54,271 nt of DNA from UMGS1649 sp045651205 (GTDB taxonomy: Bacteria; Bacillota; Clostridia; TANB77; CAG-465). Numbering within the stretch: the first letter of the stretch is position 1; each line of letters opens with the position of its first letter. The notes beneath the pieces are model-generated. The model was given only the letters and a program-made list of their open reading frames with translations. It did no database searches and had not been told where the DNA came from. Shown in pieces: positions 35,156 through 43,820 of this stretch. Where the stretch lies: assembly GCA_045651205.1 (NCBI GenBank), contig JAZRSA010000001.1:1-54271 (forward strand). Reading direction: 5' to 3'. The translations under genes were made by a program, and so were the position numbers.

Positions 35156-36343
35156 TTATGTTAACATTTTAGTGTGCTTTATATAATTATTACATTCTTC
35201 TAATCTGCTTAATTTTTCCCAATTGTAATCGTTATTACCAAAATGTCCATATGCTGCTGTTTTGCCATATATTGGAGCTCTTAGGCCCAATTCTTTAATT
35301 ATATTCGCCGGTCTAAAATCAAATACATTAGTTATTAATTCCATAATTATTTTTTCTTCTACTTTGTTTGTTCCAAATGTATTTATATTTATCGATACTG
35401 GTTTTGCAACACCAATTGCATAAGCAACTTGAATTTCACATTTATCTGCTAAATTAGCTGCAACTATATGTTTTGCTACATATCTAGCATAATATGCTGC
35501 GCTTCTGTCTACTTTTGTTGGATCCTTACCCGAGAACGCACCTCCACCATGTGGCGCATAACCACCATATGTATCTACTATTATTTTTCTTCCTGTAAGG
35601 CCGCTATCTCCAGCAGGTCCGCCTATTACAAAATTACCAGTTGGATTAATATATATCTTAGTATTTTCGTCTAACAATTTCTCTGGTATTGTTGGTTTTA
35701 TTACATATTCTATTATATCTTTTTCTATTTTTTCATACGCTATACCATCATCGTGTTGAGTAGATAAAACTATTGTATCTATTCCAATAAATTCATTATT
35801 TTGATTGTATTTAGCTGTAATTTGAGTTTTTCCATCTGGTCTTAAATAATCTATTACGCCTTGTTTTCTTACCTCTTTTAACTTTATAGCAAGTTTATGA
35901 GCATAGTATATAGCAGCAGGCATTAATACTTCTTCTATTTCATTAGTAGCATAACCAAACATCATTCCTTGATCTCCGGCCCCTAAAGTATCTTCCATAA
36001 CATTCTCTTTACTTTCTTTAGCATTATCTACGCCTAGTGCTATATCTGCACTTTGATTATGCACATCTATTAATATATCTACATTATTTCCGTTAAATAG
36101 ATATTCGTCTTTATCGTAACCTATTTCTAATATTTTTTCTCTAGCAACTTTTTCTATATCTACATTTGCCTTACTAGTTATTTCTCCCATTATTAAAAGC
36201 CTTTTATTCGACACCGAACATTCGCAAGCTACTCTTGAAAACGGATCCTGCTTAAAAAATTCATCTAATACTGCATCACTTATTTGATCACACACCTTAT
36301 CCGGATGCCCTTCTGTTACTGATTCTGATGTAAATAATTTCAT
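35156..36343 (-). CDS. metK: S-adenosylmethionine synthetase
   Basis: Makes S-adenosylmethionine from ATP and methionine. It has SVTEGHPDKVCDQISDAVLD at the N-terminus, GAGDQGMMFGYA (about 120-131), and the glycine-rich GGGAFSGKDPTKVDRSAAY loop. The 395 residues are standard. AAGGAGGAAAATATA precedes the ATG. Transcription is controlled by the SAM-I riboswitch just upstream, a negative feedback by its own product. Confidence 0.98.
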   Translation of the reverse strand: MKLFTSESVTEGHPDKVCDQISDAVLDEFFKQDPFSRVACECSVSNKRLLIMGEITSKANVDIEKVAREKILEIGYDKDEYLFNGNNVDILIDVHNQSADIALGVDNAKESKENVMEDTLGAGDQGMMFGYATNEIEEVLMPAAIYYAHKLAIKLKEVRKQGVIDYLRPDGKTQITAKYNQNNEFIGIDTIVLSTQHDDGIAYEKIEKDIIEYVIKPTIPEKLLDENTKIYINPTGNFVIGGPAGDSGLTGRKIIVDTYGGYAPHGGGAFSGKDPTKVDRSAAYYARYVAKHIVAANLADKCEIQVAYAIGVAKPVSININTFGTNKVEEKIIMELITNVFDFRPANIIKELGLRAPIYGKTAAYGHFGNNDYNWEKLSRLEECNNYIKHTKMLT

Positions 36344-36384
36344 TATATTTTCCTCCTTTATTATGCTAATTAAACATCTATATA

Positions 36385-36422
36385 AACAAAAACACTCTAG
36401 TTTAACCCAGAGTGTTTTTGTT
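36385..36422 (-). terminator. Regulated terminator of the SAM riboswitch
   Basis: Minus strand stem AACAAAAACACTCT/AGAGTGTTTTTGTT (14 bp) with a 10-nt loop, between the aptamer and metK. Its loop GGGTTAAACT is complementary over 8 nt to GGTTTAACC in the aptamer (36434-36442). Confidence 0.88.
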
Positions 36423-36514
36423 CCTCATCTTTCGGTTAAACCGCAGGATTTAGCACCTAACCAAATAGGTTGCTGGACTTCACAGGGCCTGTCCCTCCGT
36501 CACTCTTAATAAGG
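36423..36514 (-). ncRNA. SAM-I (S-box) riboswitch aptamer
   Basis: On the minus strand the RNA reads CCTTATTAAGAG, then the conserved S-box core ACGGAGGGACAGGCCC, then AAGTCCAGCAACC and AGGTGCTAAATCC, and closes with AAAGATGAGG, whose end pairs with the 5' CCTTAT to form P1. This order is diagnostic of SAM-I. SAM binding stabilises P1 and leaves the downstream terminator (36385-36422) to form, reducing metK expression. Confidence 0.95.
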
Positions 36515-36535
36515 TTTTTATCTAATTCTAAAATA

Positions 36536-36563
36536 ATTATATACTTAATGTTAACTTTGTCAA
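36536..36563 (-). promoter_or_regulatory. Promoter of the SAM riboswitch-metK transcript
   Basis: Minus strand TTGACA, 16 bp, TATAAT, about 25 bp upstream of the aptamer. Confidence 0.65.
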
Positions 36564-36587
36564 CGGTTTTAACAACTTAATTTTTCT

Positions 36588-37121
36588 TTATCTTCTTATT
36601 TCATTTGGCATTGTTGCAAAATCTTCCATCGTTTCAAAACCAAATGCTTCTGCAAATAACGTATTAGGAAATTGTTGTAATTTCATATTATACGTACTAA
36701 TGCATGCATTATAATATCTTCTTGACTTTACTAATTCTTCTTCAAGTTTTGCAAGTTCGTTAGAAATTTCTTCAAATCCATCCGTTAGTCTTAAATTAGT
36801 ATACGAATCACCTAATGAAATTAATCTAGAAATATTGTCTCCAATAGCTTCATCTATTCTCAACTTTTCTTTTAAAGATAAATTAGAATATGTTCCTACA
36901 CTTGACATAGCTCTTATTACACTTTCTAGCGCATCTTGTTCTAAAGCAGAATAACTTTTGACTAACGCAACAAAATCCGGAATTAATTCATATCTTCTTT
37001 TTAATTGAGCATCAAGCTTTGCAAAACCATCATATACCATATTTTTTAATGATTTTAATATATTATATATATACAAAACAACCATGGCTGCTACAGCTAC
37101 CGCAATTATTAATCCTATCAT
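36588..37121 (-). CDS. LemA family protein
   Basis: A 177-residue membrane-anchored helical-bundle protein. The N-terminal helix (residues 2-19) leads into VYDGFAKLDAQLKRRYELIPDFVALVKSY, the LemA signature with its RR..LIP. SRRYYNACISTYNMKLQQFP follows, and FGFETMEDF lies at the end. The molecular role of LemA is not established. It starts directly after the LRR gene stop (37123), within an operon of hydrolase-LRR-LemA. GGGGGAAATAAG precedes the ATG. Confidence 0.92.
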   Translation of the reverse strand: MIGLIIAVAVAAMVVLYIYNILKSLKNMVYDGFAKLDAQLKRRYELIPDFVALVKSYSALEQDALESVIRAMSSVGTYSNLSLKEKLRIDEAIGDNISRLISLGDSYTNLRLTDGFEEISNELAKLEEELVKSRRYYNACISTYNMKLQQFPNTLFAEAFGFETMEDFATMPNEIRR

Positions 37122-37122
37122 C

Positions 37123-38250
37123 TTATTTCCCCCTATTATATATTATTTCTCCATCTGTACAATATACAGTGCACTCCATTTCGTTTGCATACCATTCTTC
37201 TGCTTTTTGTACTTTCTCCCACATTTCTTTAGTGCCATTATATATTATTTCTTTTCTTCCACCACCAACGAATGCCGATGGCCCTATACATTCTAACGTA
37301 GAAGGTAATTTTATTTTCTTAATGTTAGAATAATTCATAAAAGTATATTCTCTTATTAATGTTATTCCTTCTGGTATTTCTATTGTTTCGGCAGGAACAC
37401 CACAAATATATAGCTTACAATTCGCACTATGATTTGGCGCATCATAGTATGTAAAGTATACTGTAGATAACAAATCTTGTATCGAACCGATATAATTTAT
37501 CTCTTTAATATTTGAGTTTTTAAAATTTTGTCCTTTAATGGTTTTTATCTTACTCGTAAAAGTAAATTTTTCTAGTTTACTATTATTAACAAACATTGAA
37601 TCAATAGTATCTATATTTGCATCAAATACAATTTCTTTGAATTCAGCATCATTAAACGCATTATTGCTAATTTTATCTACACTATTTGGAACGTGTAATA
37701 AATTTACTTTTATATCTTCTTTAAAAACTTTTTCTTTTATTTCTTTAACATCATCACTAAGAATTATATCTATTGTTTCTTTTGTCTCACTTTTTAGATA
37801 ACCAACTCTTCCATCTACAATATTTATATATCTTTTATTTACTAATTGGTCCCATTTATCTATCATTTCATTTAAATTGGTATTAGGCTTATAATATCCA
37901 GGTTCAACCAAGAATGATTTGTTTTTCATAGCAACATTTACTTTACCAGCTTGTACAGTAATATAATAATTATCTATTTTTACACCCATAGTTTTTAGAC
38001 GTTCAACAATAAACTCTTCCAATTCTTTGTCTTCGCTTTTTCCCATAGTTTTAGCTTGTTGCCAGACTTTAAACGCTTCATCTTTTACATTTTCCAAATC
38101 ACTTTCTAATTTTATATCATATTCGCTTTTTATATTAGTATCAGTTTGTTTTTTTATAATCTTCGTTCCTAATACACTTAATACTAATATCAATACCAAA
38201 AGCAGTATTACTCTAATTTTTCTTTTTCTCTCTCTTATTCTATTTCTCAT
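37123..38250 (-). CDS. BspA-type leucine-rich repeat surface protein
   Basis: 375 residues with a highly basic N-terminus and one signal-anchor helix (about residues 13-29), no lipobox. From about residue 190 come LRR_5-type units such as LLHVPNSVDKISNNAFNDAEFKEIVF, FVNNSKLEKFTF, IEIPEGITLIREYTF and IKLPSTLECIGPSAF, the pattern of BspA-like Firmicute surface repeats. It is probably displayed outside the membrane for binding. The start overlaps the hydrolase gene end by 11 bp and LemA follows directly, so the three are one transcription unit. Confidence 0.85.
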   Translation of the reverse strand: MRNRIRERKRKIRVILLLVLILVLSVLGTKIIKKQTDTNIKSEYDIKLESDLENVKDEAFKVWQQAKTMGKSEDKELEEFIVERLKTMGVKIDNYYITVQAGKVNVAMKNKSFLVEPGYYKPNTNLNEMIDKWDQLVNKRYINIVDGRVGYLKSETKETIDIILSDDVKEIKEKVFKEDIKVNLLHVPNSVDKISNNAFNDAEFKEIVFDANIDTIDSMFVNNSKLEKFTFTSKIKTIKGQNFKNSNIKEINYIGSIQDLLSTVYFTYYDAPNHSANCKLYICGVPAETIEIPEGITLIREYTFMNYSNIKKIKLPSTLECIGPSAFVGGGRKEIIYNGTKEMWEKVQKAEEWYANEMECTVYCTDGEIIYNRGK

Positions 38251-39340
38251 TATACCCTTCTATAATTTTATATTTATTAGCTATTCTTTCTCTTTCCCTT
38301 TGTTTTTCCATAGAAATAACTTCCGCACTATACTCATCTTTTTCTAAAGGTTTATGATGTTTATAAAAACCAATAATATCTCTAAGTACTCCAACTCTTG
38401 ATGGATTAGAAGAACTATATATTCCGCCATGAGTAGAACCTTTATATATTTTGCTACTAATCTTGTATCCGTTATCTATATAATATCTTATACAATTCTC
38501 ATATCTTTCTGCTAGTTCTCTACCCCATAATTCACGTTGTTCTTTTCCTTGTTTTATTCCTGTACTTCTTAAAAGATAAGACATATCATGCATTGGCGCT
38601 ATTGCTTGTGTTTTATCTGTTGGATTACCATCTTTATCTCTTTTTACAACTTTACCGTCTATATCAAATTCCCAAGCTGATTTATTTGCTTCTAATTCTG
38701 CAACGTAATATGCAAACTCTATCTTTTTGTATGCTTCTAAATTAAATTCTTTTCCAAATAATTCTTTAAAATCTTTTGTTCCAAATGGATATTCAAGTGT
38801 TTCATTTGGAATTGGTAGTGTACCCGAAGCACCTCCAATCAACGCTCTATCTACCACTTCAGGGTGTAACATTGCAAATCTTTGTGCAAATACCCCCGAT
38901 GATGAATAACCGTTTAAAAACACTTTTTCTGCAACTTCTTTATTATGTTCTTTGGATATTAGTTCTCTTGCCTCTTCAAGAGTATCTAAGACACGTAAGT
39001 CTACTCTATCAAAATCTATAGGATATTCTCCTTCGAAGCACTCTCTAGATAGCTGTTGGTAATATGGTCTCCCGCCCTTTACATCAGGTACAAACGGTAT
39101 TAATATTGGCGCATCATCTACTATTTCAACAGTGCCACGCAAACCTTCTATTACCCTATCTGCTATTCTTATAGGATCATTTGTGCCCTCATAATTTACA
39201 CTTTCAAGCACTATGTTTTTCCCGTTATCTAATTCTTTTGGTACCACTAAAATATATGGCAAAGCTTTGTTTCTAGTAGGATTTAAAACCAAGTGACCAA
39301 TAAACTTCTTTCCTTTTGAGTTTATATATTCTCTAACCAT
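38240..39340 (-). CDS. Alpha/beta hydrolase (esterase-like)
   Basis: 366 residues, no signal peptide. The nucleophile elbow is in VFLNGYSSSGVFAQRFAMLHPE (GYSSSG, GxSxG type), with an acidic stretch FDIDGKVVKRDKDGNPTD and a candidate catalytic His in KGSTHGGIY. It resembles polyhydroxybutyrate depolymerase/esterase-like proteins of the alpha/beta hydrolase fold in the region around the elbow, but the substrate is not known. The start ATG has AGGGGTATATA upstream. It overlaps the LRR gene by 11 bp and precedes LemA. Its upstream region is short (about 120 bp) and shared with the divergent small gene pair. Confidence 0.8.
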   Translation of the reverse strand: MVREYINSKGKKFIGHLVLNPTRNKALPYILVVPKELDNGKNIVLESVNYEGTNDPIRIADRVIEGLRGTVEIVDDAPILIPFVPDVKGGRPYYQQLSRECFEGEYPIDFDRVDLRVLDTLEEARELISKEHNKEVAEKVFLNGYSSSGVFAQRFAMLHPEVVDRALIGGASGTLPIPNETLEYPFGTKDFKELFGKEFNLEAYKKIEFAYYVAELEANKSAWEFDIDGKVVKRDKDGNPTDKTQAIAPMHDMSYLLRSTGIKQGKEQRELWGRELAERYENCIRYYIDNGYKISSKIYKGSTHGGIYSSSNPSRVGVLRDIIGFYKHHKPLEKDEYSAEVISMEKQRERERIANKYKIIEGYNEK

Positions 39341-39413
39341 TATATACCCCTTTAATTTAATGACATAGTATCACAAAGAGTAATTTTTATCAATAATTCT
39401 TACAATATTTTGA

Positions 39414-39442
39414 ACTTAAACAAGTCTTTTTACATAGAATGT
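39414..39442 (+). promoter_or_regulatory. Possible sporulation-type (SigK/SigE-like) promoter
   Basis: AC, 17 bp, CATAGAATGT, about 24 bp before the start of the small Cys-rich gene pair. This resembles the SigK/SigE -10 (CATAnnnTA), with one mismatch; no good sigma-A promoter is visible here. Weak evidence by itself. Confidence 0.25.
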
Positions 39443-39465
39443 AATATAAATACATAGGTGATATT

Positions 39466-39774
39466 ATGGATAATGTTTGTTATTTCTTGGCTGTTAAATT
39501 TAAAGTATGTCAAAGTGGCGTTCCAATAACATCAGAAAAGGTATATACAAATCTTTCTAATAGTACTGTTATAGATTTATATTATGGTTATACAATAAAT
39601 GTTAAAAGTGCATCAAACGACTCCTTAATTATATTAATACAAAATACCACTCTAAATCTTAATCTTACATTCACTATAAATAACGGTGAAACTATACTTA
39701 TAGACTTACCATTAGACAGTGGCACCTTAAAAGTTATTCTCTATGCTTCGGCTAGATGCTGTGCTTTAACTTAG
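39466..39774 (+). CDS. Small Cys-bearing protein A (paralogue of next gene)
   Basis: Not recognised with certainty. 102 residues, without signal peptide, predicted mostly beta. Cysteines sit at the ends (C5, C15, and CC near the C-terminus). The core shows YYGYTINVKSASNDSLIILI, FTINNGETILIDLP and GTLKVILYA. The same order GY..NV...S.I.I.N.T...TL.VIL is found in the next gene, so the two are paralogues. Layout (small jelly-roll-like subunit with terminal cysteines) recalls DUF3992 endospore-appendage subunits, a low-certainty inference. AGGTGATATT precedes the ATG; 9 bp before its partner. Confidence 0.7.
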   Translation: MDNVCYFLAVKFKVCQSGVPITSEKVYTNLSNSTVIDLYYGYTINVKSASNDSLIILIQNTTLNLNLTFTINNGETILIDLPLDSGTLKVILYASARCCALT

Positions 39775-39783
39775 GGAGGAATT

Positions 39784-40077
39784 ATGGAAAACTCAAATGT
39801 AAATATATCTGTTAATGATTGCTTGTGCTGCAAATGTAAAACATGCAATAAAATGATAACTGATATCTTAAATAGGGATAATTCATTTATTCCCCTTCAA
39901 AATGGATATTATCTAAATGTATTAAATGTAGAAACAAATTCTATTGTAATTAGCATAAACAATGGAACTATATACATCATTAGAAGAATATATGTAGGGC
40001 TTTTAGTAAAAATCTGTGTACCAAACTGCAACTGCTGTACTCACACTTTAACAGTAATATTAAACAGCATAACGTAA
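39784..40077 (+). CDS. Small Cys-rich protein B
   Basis: 97 residues, nine cysteines clustered in an N-terminal CLCCKCKTC (residues 13-21) and a C-terminal CVPNCNCC before HTLTVILNS. Between them is a beta-rich core, NGYYLNVLNVETNSIVISIN and IYIIRRIYVGLLVKI. It is a paralogue of the gene just upstream, which it follows by 9 bp with GGAGGAATT. Inter-subunit disulfides are likely. The IYIIRR...C order is reminiscent of Ena-like (DUF3992) proteins, FTVRRF...C, but similarity is weak. Both are plus-strand and convergent with the next operon. Confidence 0.7.
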   Translation: MENSNVNISVNDCLCCKCKTCNKMITDILNRDNSFIPLQNGYYLNVLNVETNSIVISINNGTIYIIRRIYVGLLVKICVPNCNCCTHTLTVILNSIT

Positions 40078-40100
40078 ATATACGCTATGCTGTATGTTTT
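40064..40100. terminator. Bidirectional terminator between convergent genes
   Basis: ACAGCATA ... TATGCTGT with inner CGTA/TACG pairing and T-run on the plus side; the gene pair at 39466-40077 ends within it and the UDP-sugar pyrophosphorylase gene stops at its other edge. Confidence 0.75.
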
Positions 40101-41337
40101 AATCTATATTCCAATATGCTTTGTATAATGCTGTAGCTGTAGCAGGACTATCTGCCCCTTCGTTATTCTTAATTGGAGCAAATTCTTCCTCTCTTGAAGT
40201 TCTTAATAGTAGCATATCCTCTACTTTGTTAAACGCATCAAATATAAATGTTTCAAATTTATATGCATTAGGACTATTTGGAACTACTTCTTCTCCATTT
40301 TCGTTTATATAATTGCTCTTTTTATGAGCCACGTGGTATGGAAGTTTATCTTTTCCTATTACATCTAAAACATTAATATCAAATAAGTGTGCAATTATAT
40401 TAGATTCACCATATAAGAGTTCGCCATTTTCATCTCTTAAGTTGGCCATTTCTTCTGTTATTTCACTGTATTCTATAACACTTGGTCTACCATTCCTTTT
40501 ACAGAACACACCAACTTTTTCACTTGGATTTAATTTTGTTACACTCTTAGATGCAATTTTTGCTTTTTTATCTACTACAAGTCCAATATATAATGGATCT
40601 GTTACGTGTAAAAGTATATTATCTATTCCGCCAATAAATACCAACTTAATTCCACGTCTTTTCATATCTTCAACTATGTTGTTTTTGCTCATAGCTTCAA
40701 ATACTCCACCGTGTCCGTCTGCTGCTTCTCTTACTCTTGATTTTGTCTCAAGAATAATTTTGCCACTTTCATCTAACATAGGAAGTTCTCCTTGTTTAAA
40801 GAACGATACATATTCTTTTGGATATCCAAAGTAATTATTAGCTTCAAAAAACTTAACTGTATCATCATTATTTTCACGGCTAGTCATAATATACCAAGGT
40901 ATATATGCATTGTATTTTTCGTAGGCTCTTTTCAATGCCTCACATGGTATCTCGAATAATGACTTAGGCACTCCTACTTCTACCATATATGTACCTTTAG
41001 GTCCATTATGTCCAAGTCTTGTACCTTGTCCTCCTGCCATTGTTACACTTGCAAGTTTACCTTCTCTAAGTATATTTTCACCTATTTTTGTATATTTTTC
41101 TTTTTCTTCATCAGATAACTTTAATTTATCCACATATGCCATCGGCTCTATTTTGTCTTCTCCTGTAGATATATCATTTCTTCCATCGTAAAGTTTCTTT
41201 GCAAGTTCTAAGTCTAAAGTATCAAGTCTTTCTAAAAGATTTTCTCTTTCATCATCGCTTAATTCTCCTGCAAATGCTACTAAGTGGTCTTGACCATAAG
41301 CTGCAAGTTTTGTTTTAATTTTTTCTAATTTACTCAT
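40099..41337 (-). CDS. UDP-N-acetylglucosamine pyrophosphorylase-type nucleotidyltransferase (copy 2)
   Basis: UDPGP-family enzyme, eukaryotic AGX/UAP1-like rather than bacterial GlmU/GalU. The N-terminal helical segment is followed by VTMAGGQGTRLGHNGPKG (AGGQGTRLG at 101-109), KSLFEIPCEALK, the FFKQGELPML loop, VFIGGIDNIL, and VIEYSEI. It probably forms UDP-HexNAc from UTP and hexosamine-1-phosphate. The 412 residues match bacterial UAP1-like proteins. It is the second of a tandem pair, 33 bp after its paralogue, and last in an operon with two acetate kinases. The sugar preference (GlcNAc, GalNAc or Glc) cannot be decided. Confidence 0.87.
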   Translation of the reverse strand: MSKLEKIKTKLAAYGQDHLVAFAGELSDDERENLLERLDTLDLELAKKLYDGRNDISTGEDKIEPMAYVDKLKLSDEEKEKYTKIGENILREGKLASVTMAGGQGTRLGHNGPKGTYMVEVGVPKSLFEIPCEALKRAYEKYNAYIPWYIMTSRENNDDTVKFFEANNYFGYPKEYVSFFKQGELPMLDESGKIILETKSRVREAADGHGGVFEAMSKNNIVEDMKRRGIKLVFIGGIDNILLHVTDPLYIGLVVDKKAKIASKSVTKLNPSEKVGVFCKRNGRPSVIEYSEITEEMANLRDENGELLYGESNIIAHLFDINVLDVIGKDKLPYHVAHKKSNYINENGEEVVPNSPNAYKFETFIFDAFNKVEDMLLLRTSREEEFAPIKNNEGADSPATATALYKAYWNID

Positions 41338-41370
41338 ATTTTACCTCTTTCTTATTTTTATTTATTTGTA

Positions 41371-42597
41371 TTAATGTAATGAATTATATAATTCAGTAGC
41401 TGTAGTTGGACTAGAATCTCCCTCCTTATTTTTTATAGGTGCATATTCTTTATTTCTATCTACCCTATAAATCATTACATCATCTACCATATTGAAATAA
41501 TCAAATATGAAGGCTTCATATTTGTATAGATTTGGATCTGTTGCTATTACAAAATTTCCATCTCTATCTATATAGTTTAAGCTTTTATGCGCTCTATGTA
41601 TTGGAAGTCTTTCATCTTGTATTTTCTCTAACAATTCAATGCTTAATAAATGGTTTACTATATTTGCATCTTTATATAGTAAGCTGCCATCATTTGCTTT
41701 AGCATTTCTCATATCATCATCCATTTCAGAATATTCTACGATACTAGGTTTACCACCTCTTTTACAAAACACTCCCACTTTTTCTTCCGGAATTATTTTT
41801 TCTATAGATTTAACTCCATTAAATTTGTTACTTCTAGCAGTTAGTCCTATATACATTTCATCTGCCATATTTACAAGTATGTTATCCACACCTGTAATTA
41901 ATACCCATTTAACTCCATCAGTTTTAAGCTTATTTGTTATACCGTTTTTTGAAAGCGCATTAAATATTCCACCATTCCCATCTGCTGCTTTAAACACTTT
42001 TTCTTTAGATTCTAATACAAGATTACCTTCACTATCTGTTATTGGAAGTTCTCCTTGTCTAAAGAACGTTACTTTTTCTTTTGGATAACCAAAATAATTA
42101 TGCATCTCAAAAAATGATACTGTTTCTTCGTGATTTGCAACACTTGTCATGACATACCAGTTAATATATACTCCATATTTTTCATATGTTAGTTGCAAAT
42201 TTTCTATAAATATTTCAAATATATATTTATCTCCAGTTTTAAGGTTTAACATAAATGTGCCTTTGGGGCCTGAATGACCAAGTCTTGTTCCTTGTCCGCC
42301 TGCCATTGTTATTACAGCATATTCACCTTTAGATATTATATCTCTTCCTACACTTTCAATTTCTTTTCTTTCTTCTTTTGAAAAATCCATTTCAGAAACA
42401 CTGTCTACAGGTGTTATTTCTCCTAAATTAATTTGTTCTTTAGATGTATTTATTAATTTTACCGCTTGTTCAAAATCTATTTCAGAAATACTTTGTAATA
42501 ATTCTCTTTTTTCTTCATCTGTCAAATCGTTATATGATACTAACAAATGTAGTTGGTTATATTTCTTTAATAATTCACGTGCTTGTTCGTAAGTCAT
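41371..42597 (-). CDS. UDP-N-acetylglucosamine pyrophosphorylase-type nucleotidyltransferase (copy 1)
   Basis: Tandem paralogue of the gene at 40099. It shows the same motifs in order: ITMAGGQGTRLGHSGPKG (about 97-114), FFRQGELPIT, LITGVDNIL, FCKRGGKPSIVEYSEM, and APIKNKEGDSSPTTA at the C-terminus. 408 residues. The substrate-binding segment differs (GTFMLNLKTGDKYIFEIFIE here, GTYMVEVGVPKSLFEIPCE in the other), so the two may prefer different sugars. AAGGAGATGAACC precedes the ATG, 11 bp after the second acetate kinase. Confidence 0.87.
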   Translation of the reverse strand: MTYEQARELLKKYNQLHLLVSYNDLTDEEKRELLQSISEIDFEQAVKLINTSKEQINLGEITPVDSVSEMDFSKEERKEIESVGRDIISKGEYAVITMAGGQGTRLGHSGPKGTFMLNLKTGDKYIFEIFIENLQLTYEKYGVYINWYVMTSVANHEETVSFFEMHNYFGYPKEKVTFFRQGELPITDSEGNLVLESKEKVFKAADGNGGIFNALSKNGITNKLKTDGVKWVLITGVDNILVNMADEMYIGLTARSNKFNGVKSIEKIIPEEKVGVFCKRGGKPSIVEYSEMDDDMRNAKANDGSLLYKDANIVNHLLSIELLEKIQDERLPIHRAHKSLNYIDRDGNFVIATDPNLYKYEAFIFDYFNMVDDVMIYRVDRNKEYAPIKNKEGDSSPTTATELYNSLH

Positions 42598-42608
42598 GGT
42601 TCATCTCC

Positions 42609-43802
42609 TTATTTAAGATTTATACATTCTAATGTATCTTTTGCTATCATATACTCTTCTTCTGTTGGAATTATATATACTGTTACGCGAGAGTCTTCTG
42701 TAGATATTTTTCTTTCTTCAGATTTTACATTATTTAATTCTTTATCTATTATAAGACCCATAAAACCTAATCTTTCACATACTTTAGTACGTACATTTAT
42801 TTGGTTTTCTCCAATTCCTCCAGTAAATACAATAGCATCTATTCCAGACATTTTAGCTGCGTATCTTGAAACATATTCTGCAACTTTAGATGTAAATACA
42901 TCTACCGCTAAGCCTGCTTCAGCATTTTCAGTAGATACTGATTCTATATATCTAAAGTCTGGTGCTAGACCAGTCATTCCAGATAATCCAGATTTTCTAT
43001 TTAATATACTTTCCATATCTTTTGGAGATATGTTTTCTTTATCCATTATATATGTAACTACTGAAGGATCTAAATCTCCTGAACGAGTTACCATTGCAAT
43101 TCCACCTAAAGGTGTAAGTCCCATACTAGTATCTACACATTTACCGCCATCTACTGCAGAAATACTTGCTCCTTGACCTAAGTGGCATGTTACTATTTTA
43201 AGTTCTTCTATTGGCTTATCTATTAACTCTGCAAGTCTATTTGCAACATACTTATGAGATGTTCCATGTGCACCATATTTTCTTATACCATACTTTTCAT
43301 AGTATTCTTTTGGTATTGGATACATATATGATTCTTTAGGCATTGTTTGATGAAATGCTGTATCAAATACTGCTGTCATTGGAGTTCCTGGCATAAGTTC
43401 TAAACACGCTTTTATTCCCATAACCGCTGCTGGATTATGTAGTGGTGCAAATACTGCACATTGCTCAATATCTTCAATAACTTTTTCATCTATTAATACT
43501 GAACCTTTAAATATTTCACCGCCATGTACTATTCTATGTCCTACGCCTTTTATCTCGTCTAAACTAGAAATAGTGTTAAACTGTGGATCTAATAGACAGG
43601 CAATGATTTGTTTAAGCGCTTGGTCATGAGTTTTTACACCACGGTTTATGACTACCTTTTCCCCTCCTACTTTGTGAGTTAGGAAGGCTTCGTCTTCCCC
43701 TATTCTTTCATAATTACCTTTTGCTAAAACATTCACTGTTTCCATATCTATTAATTGGTATTTCAAAGATGAACTACCACAGTTTAACACTAATATCTTC
43801 AT
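42609..43802 (-). CDS. ackA: Acetate kinase (tandem copy 2)
   Basis: Reversibly phosphorylates acetate with ATP, the second half of the Pta-AckA pathway (pta at 28592). ASKHA-fold signatures are KILVLNCGSSSLKYQL, VGHRIVHGGE, AVFDTAFHQTMP, YGAHGTSHKYVA, GGIAMVTRSGDLDPSVV and VFTGGIGEN. 397 residues, standard. AGGAGGAAATATATAT precedes the start, 18 bp after the other copy. All catalytic motifs look intact, so both copies are probably active. Confidence 0.95.
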   Translation of the reverse strand: MKILVLNCGSSSLKYQLIDMETVNVLAKGNYERIGEDEAFLTHKVGGEKVVINRGVKTHDQALKQIIACLLDPQFNTISSLDEIKGVGHRIVHGGEIFKGSVLIDEKVIEDIEQCAVFAPLHNPAAVMGIKACLELMPGTPMTAVFDTAFHQTMPKESYMYPIPKEYYEKYGIRKYGAHGTSHKYVANRLAELIDKPIEELKIVTCHLGQGASISAVDGGKCVDTSMGLTPLGGIAMVTRSGDLDPSVVTYIMDKENISPKDMESILNRKSGLSGMTGLAPDFRYIESVSTENAEAGLAVDVFTSKVAEYVSRYAAKMSGIDAIVFTGGIGENQINVRTKVCERLGFMGLIIDKELNNVKSEERKISTEDSRVTVYIIPTEEEYMIAKDTLECINLK

Positions 43803-43820
43803 ATATATATTTCCTCCTAA

